In this document: positions 1-11,995 of the stretch, in pieces
How the letters are laid out: the number at the start of each line of letters is the position of its first letter
Numbering within the stretch: position 1 is the stretch's first letter
NCBI RefSeq assembly: GCF_033439725.1
Contig: NW_026944383.1
Span: 7,316,001 to 7,380,000, forward strand
Length of the DNA: 64,000 nt
Origin: Neurospora tetraspora
Taxonomy: Eukaryota; Ascomycota; Sordariomycetes; Sordariales; Sordariaceae
Direction of reading: 5' to 3'
The notes under the pieces: model-generated
What the model saw: the letters and a program-made list of their open reading frames with translations, nothing else
Told to the model about the DNA's origin: nothing
The model's database searches: none
Position numbers and translations under genes: made by a program

Positions 1-2613
1 AATAGTAAATTATTAGGAAGTTTAATTATATATACGTCTTCGAAATCGATTCGGCTCCCGAAGTAATTGTAAGTTTCGTATAATTAATTTATTTATTAAA
101 TAAATCAGCGAATTCGTTAAATATAACCTTAAAGTTGGCCTTCTCTTTAAAAATATCTTTAATAAAGATAGTATCTTTATCGAAGATTACGTTTCAAATA
201 TTAATAATACAATTATTATAAGGATTCTAAATCCGGTAAATAAATAAGGATAAATAATTAATAAAATAACCGATCTATACCTTTAAACTATATTTCTTTC
301 GTCTCTCTTACTTTAATTAAGTAATTGTAATTATAGCGTAAACTTTATAGCTATAAATTCGAAAGTATAAGAAGTTTAGCTTTCGAAGGGTGGTGAATTT
401 ATATTAGCGAATAATTAAAATATGAAATCGTTTGTATAGGGATTTCCAATTGTAAATATAATAGGGTAAGCAGTTTATTAAATAAATAATTACTAATATA
501 ATTTTTATTTATAAACCTTCTATTATTTGGGTACTAATAATTATAGTTTTACCCTTCTCTTTAATAATACCCCTTGAATATTTTGCCCCGCTATTTTGAA
601 TTTGAATATTTGGAATATATATTTCGATTTTAATTCCTCTAATAGCGAAAAACTTTTTAATAGCTTATATTTTAATAATTGTATTATTATATTTAACGTA
701 TTGTAGTTTAATATCGTACCAGTTTTTGAGGATAATAAATAAGTCTTTGAAGTAAACGAGGATCGATGGAATTATCCTATTTTGAAGGTAGTAGTCCTAA
801 ATATAGCCGGTATATCGATAAATAATTAGTATTACGTTAATATACTTTATCTTATTAGGGTTATAGTTAAGGAAGTCGATAGCTAACTTTTCGCCTAGTT
901 TATTACTTCGATTATATTATTTTTATTTAATTTAGCGTTTGATTTTCGTAGTGCTATATATATTATATTAAACGGTAGAGGGGCCTTTAAAATAAGTTCC
1001 TTCTACGTTATAAAAGTAGTTAAGGATTCAAAAATTATAATATTTAAATTTGTAGTATTAAAAAAGACCGTTCTTCTTATAATATTTATAGTTAGTAAAG
1101 AATTAAATTAGTTTTATCTTATAAAGAAACTAACCTTAATTTTAGTAAGGGGAATGTTTTTAAAAATAGTTTAATTATATTGTAAAAATAATTTATAAAA
1201 GAGTATATTATTTGGGGAGCGGAGATAATTATTGTGTAGTTTATAATCCTAATAATAGTTTTACTTCCTTAGGAGTTAGAAAAATATTAAATTAAATACA
1301 AAATTAGGATTAAATGTTATATCTTTTAATTTTAATTTTTTAAATCCGTTCTTCCCTTAAATAATAATGTTAATAATATTGTATCCTTAAATAGAAATAA
1401 TTAAGTTTCTAACCTATAAAATTTCCCTATATAGGGTGCGCCGAAATGAAATAAAATGAATAATTTTATTGAATATATATAACGAACTTTTAGAGTCGAA
1501 TATTATGTAGTTCTTAAGTAGGTAAATTGCGTTTTCGCTTTCCCTTATTTAGGAGGCTATTTAATTAATATTGAAAGTAGTTTAATAGACGCCTTTATTA
1601 GCGAGTTAATTTAGAGTATTATTATTCTCTTAGTTATTTTAATAGTTTTTATTGTAGTTAGAATTATTATCTTTCTTAAAATCCTTATTAGAGAAAGGAG
1701 CGTTATATTATTTAATTAATTATTTATAATAGATATTGATTTCTGTACGTAATTCGTCGTTTTTATGAAGGTTCTTTTTAATAACCTCCTAAGTCTTTTT
1801 TTCCTCCTTTCTAACTAATTTTAGCTAAATGTGGGAAAATATACTAATATTTTTTAGGAGAGTGGATACCTTATTTATATATTTTATAATAAGGAGGGGT
1901 CTTTTCTAAGGATTTTATTAATTTAGTTCGCTTCCTCTTATTATAATATAGTTTATTTTAATAGGTGTCCCTGTCTTCGATATCGCGTTTATTTAATGTA
2001 GGCCCTATTCCGAAATTTCCCTTCTTAATATTATAAGCTTTACTTATTAACACGGCTAGAATCTTCTTAAGGATACTTTTACGGCGGAAATCGCCGGATA
2101 CGTTTCGAAAGTTTAATATATTCTCTTCGATATTTATAAAGCAGTGCTAGTTAACGCCGGCTATTTAAAGGGGACGAACCGTTCTTAAATATTTAAGAAG
2201 GTTATTAAATTAAATATTAATTTAAGTAGTTTTTAGAATTGTATAACGTTTAGCGAGGGTTATAATCCTATCCTGGCTATTAATCTATTTATTTATCCTA
2301 CTCTTAGGTTTTTTTATAAGAGGTTTAAAATATTTGTAATATTGACGGCGAACTTCAATTTGGGTATTAATAGGACGGCAATTATAGGTTCTTTTAAATA
2401 TAATTAATTATTCTAGGGTTATACCTAATTTATCAAAAGTATTAACTTTATATTTAATATAAATGGTCTCTTATATTTATATCTTAATACGATTATTATA
2501 TAATTTAAAGTCGCTAACGATTTTATACCGAAGGTTATTAGTAGATTTGTCGGAATTAAATATATACTTACTAATTAATAAGAAATCGGTTAATAAAACG
2601 GTAAGGTCCTTTT
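1..2613 (-). mobile_element. RIP-mutated Ty1/copia remnant
   Basis: Very AT-rich DNA with almost no CpA but surviving CpG, the mark of RIP. On the minus strand the conceptual reading of about 480-1000 resembles a copia-type integrase, and about 100-250 resembles the linker that follows integrase in copia polyproteins (a YRIWNP-like stretch). Gag/protease sequence should lie at higher coordinates and the reverse transcriptase beyond the left edge of the window. It is a fossil with very many breaks; no open gene remains. The chromovirus at 2619-10037 inserted into this older repeat block. Confidence 0.65.
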
Positions 2614-2618
2614 CCCAA

Positions 2619-2885
2619 TGTGAAAGCGTGATCCTACGAGAGATACGATAACAAGATTAGAAGCCACAAATCAAAGTAATATTAAGTGTAAAGAGGGAAA
2701 AGGAAGGTTGACGAACGAGGGCATCACGGATCTAAACATATAAGTTAGATCTGCCACTCGTACCCGCCTTCCTAATCCGTACGGTCTTATTGATAAGAAC
2801 ATGAGCCTCATTCCATCCGATATGTCGCGACTATTAGGCGTGCCATGTCTATGTCCCCGGGCAACTATCCAGCTATGCCGTGATA
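2619..2885 (-). repeat. 3' LTR of the chromovirus
   Basis: This 267-bp sequence matches 9771-10037 end to end. On the minus strand it starts with a T..CACGG-type end and finishes with ..TTTCACA. About 20 positions differ between the two LTRs and every difference I saw is a C/T or G/A transition, which is RIP rather than clock-like divergence. Confidence 0.9.
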
Positions 2886-2900
2886 TTACCCCCCCCCGTA
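2886..2900 (-). other. Polypurine tract of the chromovirus
   Basis: A G-rich run on the minus strand lies immediately inside the 3' LTR, the usual primer site for plus-strand DNA synthesis of LTR elements. A very similar G-run sits next to the unrelated LTR at 59967-60244. Confidence 0.6.
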
Positions 2901-3399
2901 AAAGGAAGGCTCAGCCCTAGAGCCATAAGAAAAGGATATGCGATGAAAGGAAACAATTGAGTATGTAACAAAGAAAGATGATATGTAAACCTATTGCAAC
3001 GGTTGGTCCAATTTGTTTTGTTGCGACGGAATGTTAGAAACCCAAACTCCACGCTAAGTATCGCGACCATGTATTTAACCTGGTTGTTGTAAATGTAAAA
3101 AACTTGTAAAAAAAATTTCTCCTAGTGTGACTCGAATAGGCCGCTTTCCCGATAGAGGATAGATGTTATCAGACCTTGGTGCGCTCTTGTTAGTTTAATG
3201 GGCTGTTACTCTACGCCGCTGCACTACGTAACTAAGGCTACGATTTGTACTCTATTGTCTTCTAGCCTATCCTTATTAACCCGCTTCTTCCCCTCATTTT
3301 CGTCTGCGTAGCTTTTTCCCTTTTGCTGTACCTTCTAGAGGAAGGTTGTTATCTTTGTAATCTTTCGCTATTGCCCTATTTTTAGCCGTACGTAGCTAG

Positions 3400-6300
3400 A
3401 TGCCTAGCCTCTTTGGTGGTCCAGGCTTGTTATGGTTTGCCTCGTCGTTATGGTATTCCTTTAATTTCTTTGCTGCGTTCTTGAATACCTCTGCTAGGTA
3501 CCATTCCGGGTTAGGATCCTAACCCTTCCAATCCACCTGGTATTTCACCTTCCCGTCCACTAGCCTGCTGCTTACTACCTTCTCTACTTCCCATTCTTCC
3601 TCGTTGTTGATAATTTCCCTCGTTGGGTTTGTATTTGCTTGCCCTGGTAGTGGATTTCCCGGATCTTTTCTAAGGCGGTCTGCGTGGAAGATTCGGGATC
3701 CTTGCTATGTTGGCGGGGTCTCTAGTTCGTATGAGTGTCCGACTATCCGAACGATTTCATAAGGGGTGCGAGTTAAGGGGAAGTCTAGCTTGTTGTTGGG
3801 TCTATCCGTGGACTAGCTCTTCTTGATGATGAAGACTTTATCCCCGACTTTGAAATCTGGCTCTCTGCGATGCTTGTTTGCCGCCCTGGTCTGTCGCTCT
3901 TGAGATCTTTTCACTGCTGCGCGTGCCTCGTCCTGTACTGCTTTTAGTCGTTTAGCCGCCTATAGAGCTTGTTGTCGGGATAGTTTATCTCGTGGGGAAA
4001 CCGGCTCTTCCTGCCCTGTCCTTTGTGACTAGTCAAACGGCATGTGTGGTTCCCAATTAAAGACTACCTTATGGGGAGTTATGCCGTCTAGATTGTTATG
4101 AGGGAGCATATTTTGTATCGTATCGAGTGTTAGCAGAATTTCGGACTAGTCGTCTTGGTGATGGGAAATGTATGGCCGTAGTCGTTGATCGATATATTGG
4201 TTTATGATTTCTGCTTGGCTAGCTGTCTGTGAGTGCCTAGAGCTGCTTAACTTCTACTCGATTCCTAATAACTGGGCCAGTTCTTGGACGAATTCTAATA
4301 TAAATTGGGGGCCGCGGTTATTGGTTACCTGTCAGGGCAACTTGAATATCCGGTATGGGCCTTCAAAGTATAGTTTTGCTGCCTCTTTTCCTGTCATTGT
4401 GTTTTTGTATAGTATATACTAGGATGTTTTCGTTAGCCTGTCTACTATTACTAGGACGTTGTTGTATCTATGTCAGTCCGTGGGTATTGACTTAAAGTCT
4501 ACTACTAGTGCTTGCTAAGGCTGGTAGTTTGGAGCTATCTCCGGGGGGTGTAGGAGGCCCAGGGTCTTGTTACGTAGAGCCTTTGATGACCGATAGATCC
4601 AGTAGTTATTCACGCATCTATTTACTTTAGCGGTGATACCCGGCCACTAGTATCGTTTAGATACTACCCTTCTTATTTTGTTTCTTTCCTGGTGTGTTGT
4701 TAGTAGAGTATTATGATACGCTCTGATGATAGCAGTTCTGAGGTGTCCGTCTTCTGGTACTACTAGTCTACCTTTATATAATAGCAAGCCATTTTTCTCC
4801 TCGAAAGACCCCTTACCCCTCTCTGCTTTCGTTCTGTAAATGGCTAGTGATTTGGCGGTGCGGTTTGTTTGTAGTAAGGTGTCAATTAAGTTTAAGTTCG
4901 TTCTTGTTGCTGGCTCTCCTTCCTTATTTTCGCTGGGGTTTAATTCGTTAGTACCCAGTATTGCTAGGATGTCGGCCGTTTTCGTTTCTTCCTTATCCCT
5001 TGTAAATACGAAGTAATTGTCTTTTGGCTTTAATAGGCGTAACGTTCTCTGGTCGTCTCTCTTCTCTAGTACTGTTTTTAATTCTTTTGACTTCCTCGAT
5101 AACGCATCCGCCGCTACGTTGTCCTTCCCGAGTCTGTAGGTTATTTTGAAGTCGTACTTTGAAAGCTTTTTAGACTAACCCGCTTGCTTGGAATTAAGTA
5201 GGCGTTTGATATAGAAATACTCCAATGCTTAATGATCTGTCAATATGGTGAAAGGTTGTCCTTTTAGTTCGGGACGCTACAATCTAATCGCTTTGATGAT
5301 GGCCAATAACTCTTTGTCGTGCACTGGGTAGTTGAGTTCGGCGGGGGATATTGTTTCTGAGAAGAAGGCAATGGGATGCTATTCTTCATCGTCTTGCTTT
5401 TGGGATAGGATTCCTCTATATACCCCGTCGGAGGCGTCTGTCTCGATTCGGGTGTCCTTGCCAAATGTGAAATGCGTTAGTACTGGTGCGTTTAATAAGC
5501 TGTCTTTTAATTTGTTGAACGCCTCTTAACATTCCTCGTCCTATAGAAAGATTTTGTCTTTTTTGGTTAGCTTAGTTAGCGGTCTAGCAATCCTGCCAAA
5601 GTTGCGAACGAATTTGCGATAGAAGTTATAGAACCTGATAAAAGCTTATACCTCCTTCAGATTTTGGGGTATTTTCCAGTCCCGTACGGCTATAACCTTT
5701 TTGGAGTTTATTGATATGCCTTCAGTATTGATGATGAAGCCTAGGAACTTTGTTTTCGTTATATGAAATTCGTACTTTTTGATATCCGCTTGGAGTCTAG
5801 CTTTACGTAGCCTTGCTAGTATTCTTTTTACGTGGATCTTGTGTTCGGCTTCGGTTTTAGAGAAAATTAGGATATTATCGATGTAGGCGCTGTAGAAGTC
5901 CTGATAGCCCATTAAGGCGTCGTTGATTAGTCTTTGGAAAGACGAAGGCCCTTTATATAGACTAAAGGGTAGTACCTTGTACTAATATGCCCCGAAGCTA
6001 GTTTTGAATATAGTGTAGTCCTTATGGCCCGGGTATATACGAATGCGATGGAAGGCCTGCTGTATGTTTATTTTCGTAAAGATCTTGGCCTCGCTGATTT
6101 TGGCTAACGTTTCGTTGATTAGGGGTAGAGAGTAGCGGTCTTTTTGTAATAGGGTATTGAGTTTGCGATAATCGACGTAAAAGCGTAAGCTACTATTGGC
6201 TTTGGGTATAAATAGGATTGGCGCCACCTAGGGTGCTGAGTTGGCTTCGATAAATCCTTTTTGGAGGTTGTCGGTTATATATTTTCGATATTCTTCGAGT

Positions 6301-7270
6301 TCTTCTACAGTCATCTTGTTAAGGGGGTTGAATTTTAGGTCGTCTGGTTTCTTACCCTCTTCGAAGATTATTTTGTGATTAATGTCTTTGTGGTGTTGGG
6401 GTAATGTGTCTGATTTTACTTTGTTGAATACTTTTAATTCGTTGTGATAGTATTTTGTCACTTTTTCTAATATTATTTGCCGGTCCTTTATCGGGTAGGG
6501 GTCCTTCGCCTGGGTCTTTGTTTTGGAGAGGGGTGGTTGTGGGGGTGGCGGGGTGGTTGGGGCTCCTTCGGGGTCGTGGAGCTCCCGGTATATGAGGTTT
6601 AGTTTACGAGTTCGCCGGTCTGTAGTTTGGGTTTTGGTCAGTCTAGTTTGTAAGAAGTTGGAGGGCCTCTAGTCCATATAGTCCGCCGGTAATGCGTTGT
6701 CTTTTCTAGCCGCCTCGGGTATCGATTCGAGCTGCTGGATGCGAGCGTGTACTGCTTGCAGCTTTTTTGTATGACGCTCAGTTTTCTTTTTTATATTTTC
6801 TTCGTCTATTAACTTTTTACGCTTCTTGACGTCCTTCTGATACGATAGGTCTTGGATTAGCCTTATCTGCCCAACCTCTATGTCTTTTAGCCCCAGTAAG
6901 TGGATTATATGTGATCGATACATTAAGTGATTTTTCCGATAATTTGGTAGGATATCATTCCTTTCCAGCCATGTTCTTCTGATGATTATGTTCCTTTTGA
7001 GATTGGGTAATACGATGAACCATTGTTTTTTAAATGTGACCCCATCTATATGCAAGTGGCCTCTTAGCACTAGTTCGATAGAATTAGGTATAGCCTTTTT
7101 ATATAGTGTTACCAGTCCTAGTGTGAAGTCGCTATAGGACTCTAGTTGTAGGTATTTCTTTAGTTTGTTGGTAAACGATTTGTTTACGATTAGGTATGTA
7201 TTTGTTCCGATGTTAACTAGTGCTCGTCGTGTGGTAATAGATAGTCTATTGTTAATTATAGTTTATGTGA
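3400..7270 (-). pseudogene. Fossil pol region of the chromovirus (PR-RT-RNaseH-IN-chromodomain)
   Basis: Conceptual minus-strand readings give protease-like sequence at about 7250-6700, reverse transcriptase at about 6460-5640, RNase H at about 5630-5180, integrase at about 4700-3700 and a chromodomain at about 3560-3420 (a KYQVDWKG-type start followed by PEWY). The order and the C-terminal chromodomain place it among the chromoviruses of the Ty3/gypsy group. It is broken in many places and cannot encode a working protein. Confidence 0.8.
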
Positions 7271-7559
7271 CTAGAAATGATTTTCCCTCGCTCAAATAAT
7301 TCGACAAATTGAAGTTTAGGTGGGTGTTGTTAGCTTGGTTGTTTGAGTTAACGTTATTGATTGATACTTCCCCTAGGAAGGAGCCTTCGGGCCCTGGGGT
7401 GTTTAGTTTTCCGACTCTGAATTGGCGTCCTCTTCGCTAGAGAAATCCGTACTGTCTTGGCCTGATATGGGGTCTATAGACTCCTCGTTGGTATTGGTGG
7501 TAGAGTGCGTTTGGGTTCCCTAAGTCTTATTAGTAATGGCGGTAAGTTGGGCTTTAATG

Positions 7560-9600
7560 ACTTTCTTAATCTTTGCTTTTTTTGGGTAAACGTTTGATAT
7601 GTGTCCTACTTTGCAGTAGTTGAAGTACTTCCCCTTAGCGCGCAGTTTCTTCATTTCCTCTAGGGAAGGGCGTTAGTATTTGGGGGTCGAGTAAGCTATT
7701 TTATTACCCGCTTTGGGAGTGCGGCTGGGGCTGGTATTGGCTTGATTGACGTATTTCTTGCGGTAAGAGGTCTCTTCTATTTTGTTGCTTTTATCGATAG
7801 ATTGGAGGAGACGGGCGTACTTATCAAAGGATTTCCTGGGGTCGAGGTAGGTGGTTTCCGTAGCTACTCTGAGGTTTCTGGGAAGTTTGCGGTGTAAGTC
7901 GCGCTTCTATATTGCCTTGGGTAGGCGGTTTTGGCCGGCGAGGCGTATGAAGACTACTTTGAAGTCTTGGAATCGATCTGTTGATTTTATTCGGAGCCTT
8001 TTAAATTCTTGTATTGCCCTCTTAAGAGAGTTGTAGTTATAGTAGTTATGTTACAAGTGGGCTAGGAGATCGTCAGCGGTGTAGAACGCGTTGGGGTGAG
8101 TGTCGGGATCTAAGTAGGGGATAATGCTATTAGCTATCAGTCCTCCTAGGCGGGCTATGACCTCTCCTATACGGGCCTGCTTATCCTTAAAGTGGTCCCA
8201 ATTTACCCGTAGTTTGTTCTTTATCTGGAAGGACCAGGCCTCGAAGGATACCTTGTCGCTAGCTTCGTTGTTGAAGACTGGTACGTCTAGTACTTTGGGT
8301 AATTTTTTGGGTTTAGAGCGGCCCGGACCGGCGATAGGAGCCTTTACGTTAGGGAGTGGGGTAGCCGCCCGATGGTACGCCGGATCTTTGGACCGTCGAG
8401 GTGGCGGACTATTATTATCGTTATTACCCGAAGGTTCATTATTAGAGGGGTTACCTCCCGCCCCCGTAGGCTGTTATTTTGGACGAGTGGGTGCTTTGTG
8501 GTGGAGTACGGTATTGTTTTGAGGGGGTGTTTTGGCCTCTTGCTTCTGTGTTTGGTCCGTACCTGTGGGAGTTACGGCGATGCCGTTTGAACGTATAAGT
8601 AACGTGATAGTGTTTTGAAATAGTTGATTCTATTCGCGAAGCATAGCGATCTCGCTAAATAATTATTTGTCCTAATCCTTGGCTGGTCCCTATTTTGACA
8701 ACGCTAGTGCTTGTCGGGTAAAGAGGGTAGCCTAAGATTCTATACGCCGGATATTAGAGTCTGCGTTTTTGAACATCTTAAGGAAATTGTTGACGAGATC
8801 GGTGTAGGCGTTGATTAATAGAAAGCGGGCGCGTACCTTATGCTATACGCCAGTGGGATCCTTGTTGTACGCGATTTTAAACTGGACGGGATCTATTTTT
8901 TTACCGCTCCAGCTGGATAGTATACCTGTTTCTATGGCCTTGTTGGTGAAGGGGTGGAAGGAGAGGGTGCCCGTGCTGTTGCGTTGGTGGTGTTGGTCTA
9001 GGGCGTTGAATTGTTCGTATAGGTCTGTGGTGGTGTCTTGTAAGGTGTGATAGTACTTCGGGTTGGAGGCTACCAGGTAGATATTGTTGGTGTACGATTA
9101 GTATAGTGATTCTAGGCTCTGGTCGTTGTCCGAGACGCGGGATAACTTGTGGGTAGAGAGAGAGCGTCGTTTGATTTTGGTATTTGCTACGTACTTGGGT
9201 AGGTTCGTCGTAAAACTAATGTGCTTGGGGCGTGTGAAGATTAAGGACGCCCTAGCCTTGCCTTTGGGGATGGAGGGGGATTTTAGCTGGGTTTGACGGG
9301 GTGCTGAAGTCGAGAATCTGAATGGAATCGAGGTCGATTTCCTAACCGGTGGGGTGGGGTTGACTTTTGGGGAGTCTCCAGGTTGGTGATTAGAGTTATC
9401 CGGGTCGATAAACGGAGACTGGTAGTGTTGGGAGATGTTATCTATTTTGCCGTCCTCAACTAGTTGGACGAGCGAGGAGTTGTGTTGTTTCGTGGGAGTG
9501 GGTTTGTTGTTGCTGGCCGGCCAGATCGTGTTAGCTTTATTGCCGCTAGTGTTTCTAGGTTGAACTTCCTTCGCTATGATTACTGATCGAGGGTGGGGAA
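7560..9600 (-). pseudogene. Fossil gag region of the chromovirus
   Basis: It lies between the 5' LTR (9771-10037) and pol on the minus strand, the position of gag. A nucleocapsid zinc-knuckle-like stretch (C..G-H-I.. pattern) is readable at about 7570-7630. The frame is interrupted many times, and the upstream limit is set only by position. Confidence 0.55.
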
Positions 9601-9770
9601 AGATCGGTTTAAGTCATGATAGCTCGTGTCAATTTCGTGTTCAGTTCTGTGATGTTTGCGATAATTAGGGCGAGTGTCGTTCGGGTTCGCTCGCGACGTT
9701 TAGTCCGAGTAGGTACGTGTGGGATGTTTAGTGCCGTCCCCAGTCAAAGAAAGGATGATACTTAATATTA

Positions 9771-10037
9771 TGTGAAAGCGTGATCCTATGAGAAATACGA
9801 TAATAAGATTAGAAGCCACAAATTAAAGTAATATTAAGTGTAAAGAGGGAAAAGGAAGGTTGATGAACGAGGGCATCACGGATCTGAATATATAAGTTAG
9901 ATCTGCTACTCGTACCCGCCTTCCTAATCTGTACGGTTTTATCGATAAGAATATGAGCCTCATTCCATCCGATGTGTCGCGACTGTCAGGCGTGCTATGT
10001 CCATGTCCCCGGGCAACTATCTAGCCATGCCGTGACA
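9771..10037 (-). repeat. 5' LTR of the chromovirus
   Basis: This is the second copy of the 267-bp LTR. It ends in ..GTGACA on the plus strand (TGTCAC.. on the minus strand) and is followed directly by the CCCAA target duplication. No convincing tRNA primer-binding site was recognised just inside it. Confidence 0.9.
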
Positions 10038-10042
10038 CCCAA

Positions 10043-10860
10043 TTTGTGATAGATTTATTAGTAGTTTTGACCGTATTTGAAGAGGATGACGGTTGGTTTA
10101 TTATACTTTAAATTTAGCTAGTAGGAGTAGCCAATATCAAATTGGAAGAAATTGAAATTAATAGAGTTACTATAGAGGAGGAGGTAATTACTACTCTTAT
10201 AGTTAGGGCTAATATTATTAATCGAATAGGCTATAATAGCGTAGGCAGTATTAGAGTAAATTAACTTATATTGGTAAATTTAATATATTGGAGGGTACTA
10301 TTTCGTAATTTTATAAGGTTTGTTTAAACCATAACTATATGATTCAAAGCGGCGGTTAAAAGTAGGTAAGAATCGAAAGGGTATAAAGTATTAAAGATTA
10401 AAGTTAGTTCTTTACTTAGAAAGTAATTAGTAAATTAATAATCTTTAACGAAAATAAGGAATTTATTTTCTTAATCCCTATATTTACTTAGAGTATTAAA
10501 GTAGGGACGAGAGGTTTTATTCATTTCGATAGTATTCGTTATATCCTTAGAGAAAGTTATAGTAATAAGCTTAATAAGGGTAATAATAAGGAATAAAAAA
10601 ATATTAGGTATAAATACTTCTAAATAGTATTTCGTAACGTAGCGATTCGATACTTAGACTATTAATTATTAAAAAGCACGTTAAGTAGGTTAAAGAGATA
10701 TGTAGTAAGAAGTAATTAATTTTAGTAATCCTTATCCCAATCCTTTTCGAGGGTTCTGGGGTTTAAGTATAAGAACCAAGGATTTTAAGAAGCTAGTCCT
10801 TATATAATAATATTGTTAGACAGCCCAATTATCGAGCTACAATTATAAGGGGATTCCTGT
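10043..10860. repeat. RIP-mutated repeat flank
   Basis: AT-rich, CpA-depleted DNA resembling 1-2613. Because the chromovirus has a matching target duplication, this should be the other half of the repeat it entered. No open frame or recognisable domain was seen. Base composition returns to normal at about 10.86-10.92 kb, which marks the edge of the repeat block. Confidence 0.55.
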
Positions 10861-11995
10861 ATTGTATATGCAGTGTATAAGGTTATATAGATAGGGAGGT
10901 ATATACTGAACTAGAAGTCTGGCCATCCATGTATGCCCTGATAATCTGACAGTTTTCCTATCAGAACGTCCTCTTTCATTTTCAGGGAACTTATTTCGAC
11001 GACATCAACCACCAAAACACTCGTCCATATGACAACGCTATCCCAAATTTATCACCGATTATTTTGTGGCTGACGTTGGCCGTCGGTCTCTTGTCCATGT
11101 CTAAGCTCACTGCCATGGTCGGACCCTATTGTGGCTTTATCTGGGGTCGATCTCAAACCGAAAGATACCAAGGTCGGTTCCCGACGGAGTGGCTGGGACG
11201 TCCTGACGGAATCCCCACTGCCACCGTCCTGGAGGTTACCACCACCACTCGATCCTCTCCTCTGGCTGGATCGGCGGGCTATATATCCAGGCTGTGTTTA
11301 CCACTCTCACACGTGTACACTCTATTTTCTGCGGTTGCGCGGTTATAAGCTTGTCCTTGGTCTACACTGACTTGGGCATGGTCAATAGTCTATCTACACT
11401 ACGGTGCAAAGGGTCCAACAAAGGGAAGCTTGTTCAAAGTTAGAGGCAAAAAGGATCTAGATCCTGGATCATCTTCTATTTCCAATCGACGCTAGCACGC
11501 AATCAATTCAAACGTCCACACCAATCCCCGCATACGCCGCCCTTGCCCTTGCGATACCCTACCGACAGAGAATGTCCGAGCTACCTACTGCGCACTCTTG
11601 AACACACACACACACACCAGGATATGAAACCACTTTCTCCGTCCAATGATACTTGCCCATCCGTACACGGCATGGCCGGATTTGGGGTCGTTTATTGCTT
11701 CTTCTTCTTCTCCGGGTCTGCGGGGTACGAGGTGAGACACAGTATCTGGGTCGGAGATATTACTGACACTTGTGCCTCAAGAACATTCTTATTGTACTTC
11801 TAGAAAACTTAAGCTGCTGCCTGTTTCAGTCACCGAGAGACAAACAAACATTGACTATCGGACAGCCACCATTGATTTGATGGTTCGATGGCTGCCAGCG
11901 TGTCCCGACTAAAACTCTGGTCGCTGAACGTCTACTCAGCGCTTACCAACAACTCCAATTTGCAAAGCTGCAAAGATGGACATCTTTACTGATAT
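10861..11995. other. Intergenic stretch, no gene seen
   Basis: Base composition is normal and only short overlapping frames are present, without family resemblance or splice structure. A (CA)n tract lies at about 11601-11618. It is downstream of the carrier gene and probably holds its 3' region. Confidence 0.5.

Larger units (their letters stand above)
2619..10037 (-). mobile_element. Full-length Ty3/gypsy chromovirus (fossil), 7.4 kb
   Basis: Two 267-bp LTRs (2619-2885 and 9771-10037) flank about 6.9 kb. The identical 5-mer CCCAA lies just outside both ends (2614-2618 and 10038-10042), a target-site duplication, so the element is structurally complete. Read on the minus strand, the order is gag with a zinc-knuckle-like motif, protease, reverse transcriptase, RNase H, integrase and a C-terminal chromodomain, which is the chromovirus order. 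A G-run polypurine tract abuts the 3' LTR at about 2886-2900. It is broken by many changes (well over ten) and its base composition is intermediate between host genes and the AT-rich DNA around it, so it is younger or less RIP-mutated than its host repeat. Confidence 0.9.

Noticed and set aside
3110-3245. tRNA-like motifs (A-box-like GTAGTGCAGCGG and TTCGAGTC on the minus strand)
   Set aside because: They do not form a cloverleaf by eye and lie inside the chromovirus 3' region.
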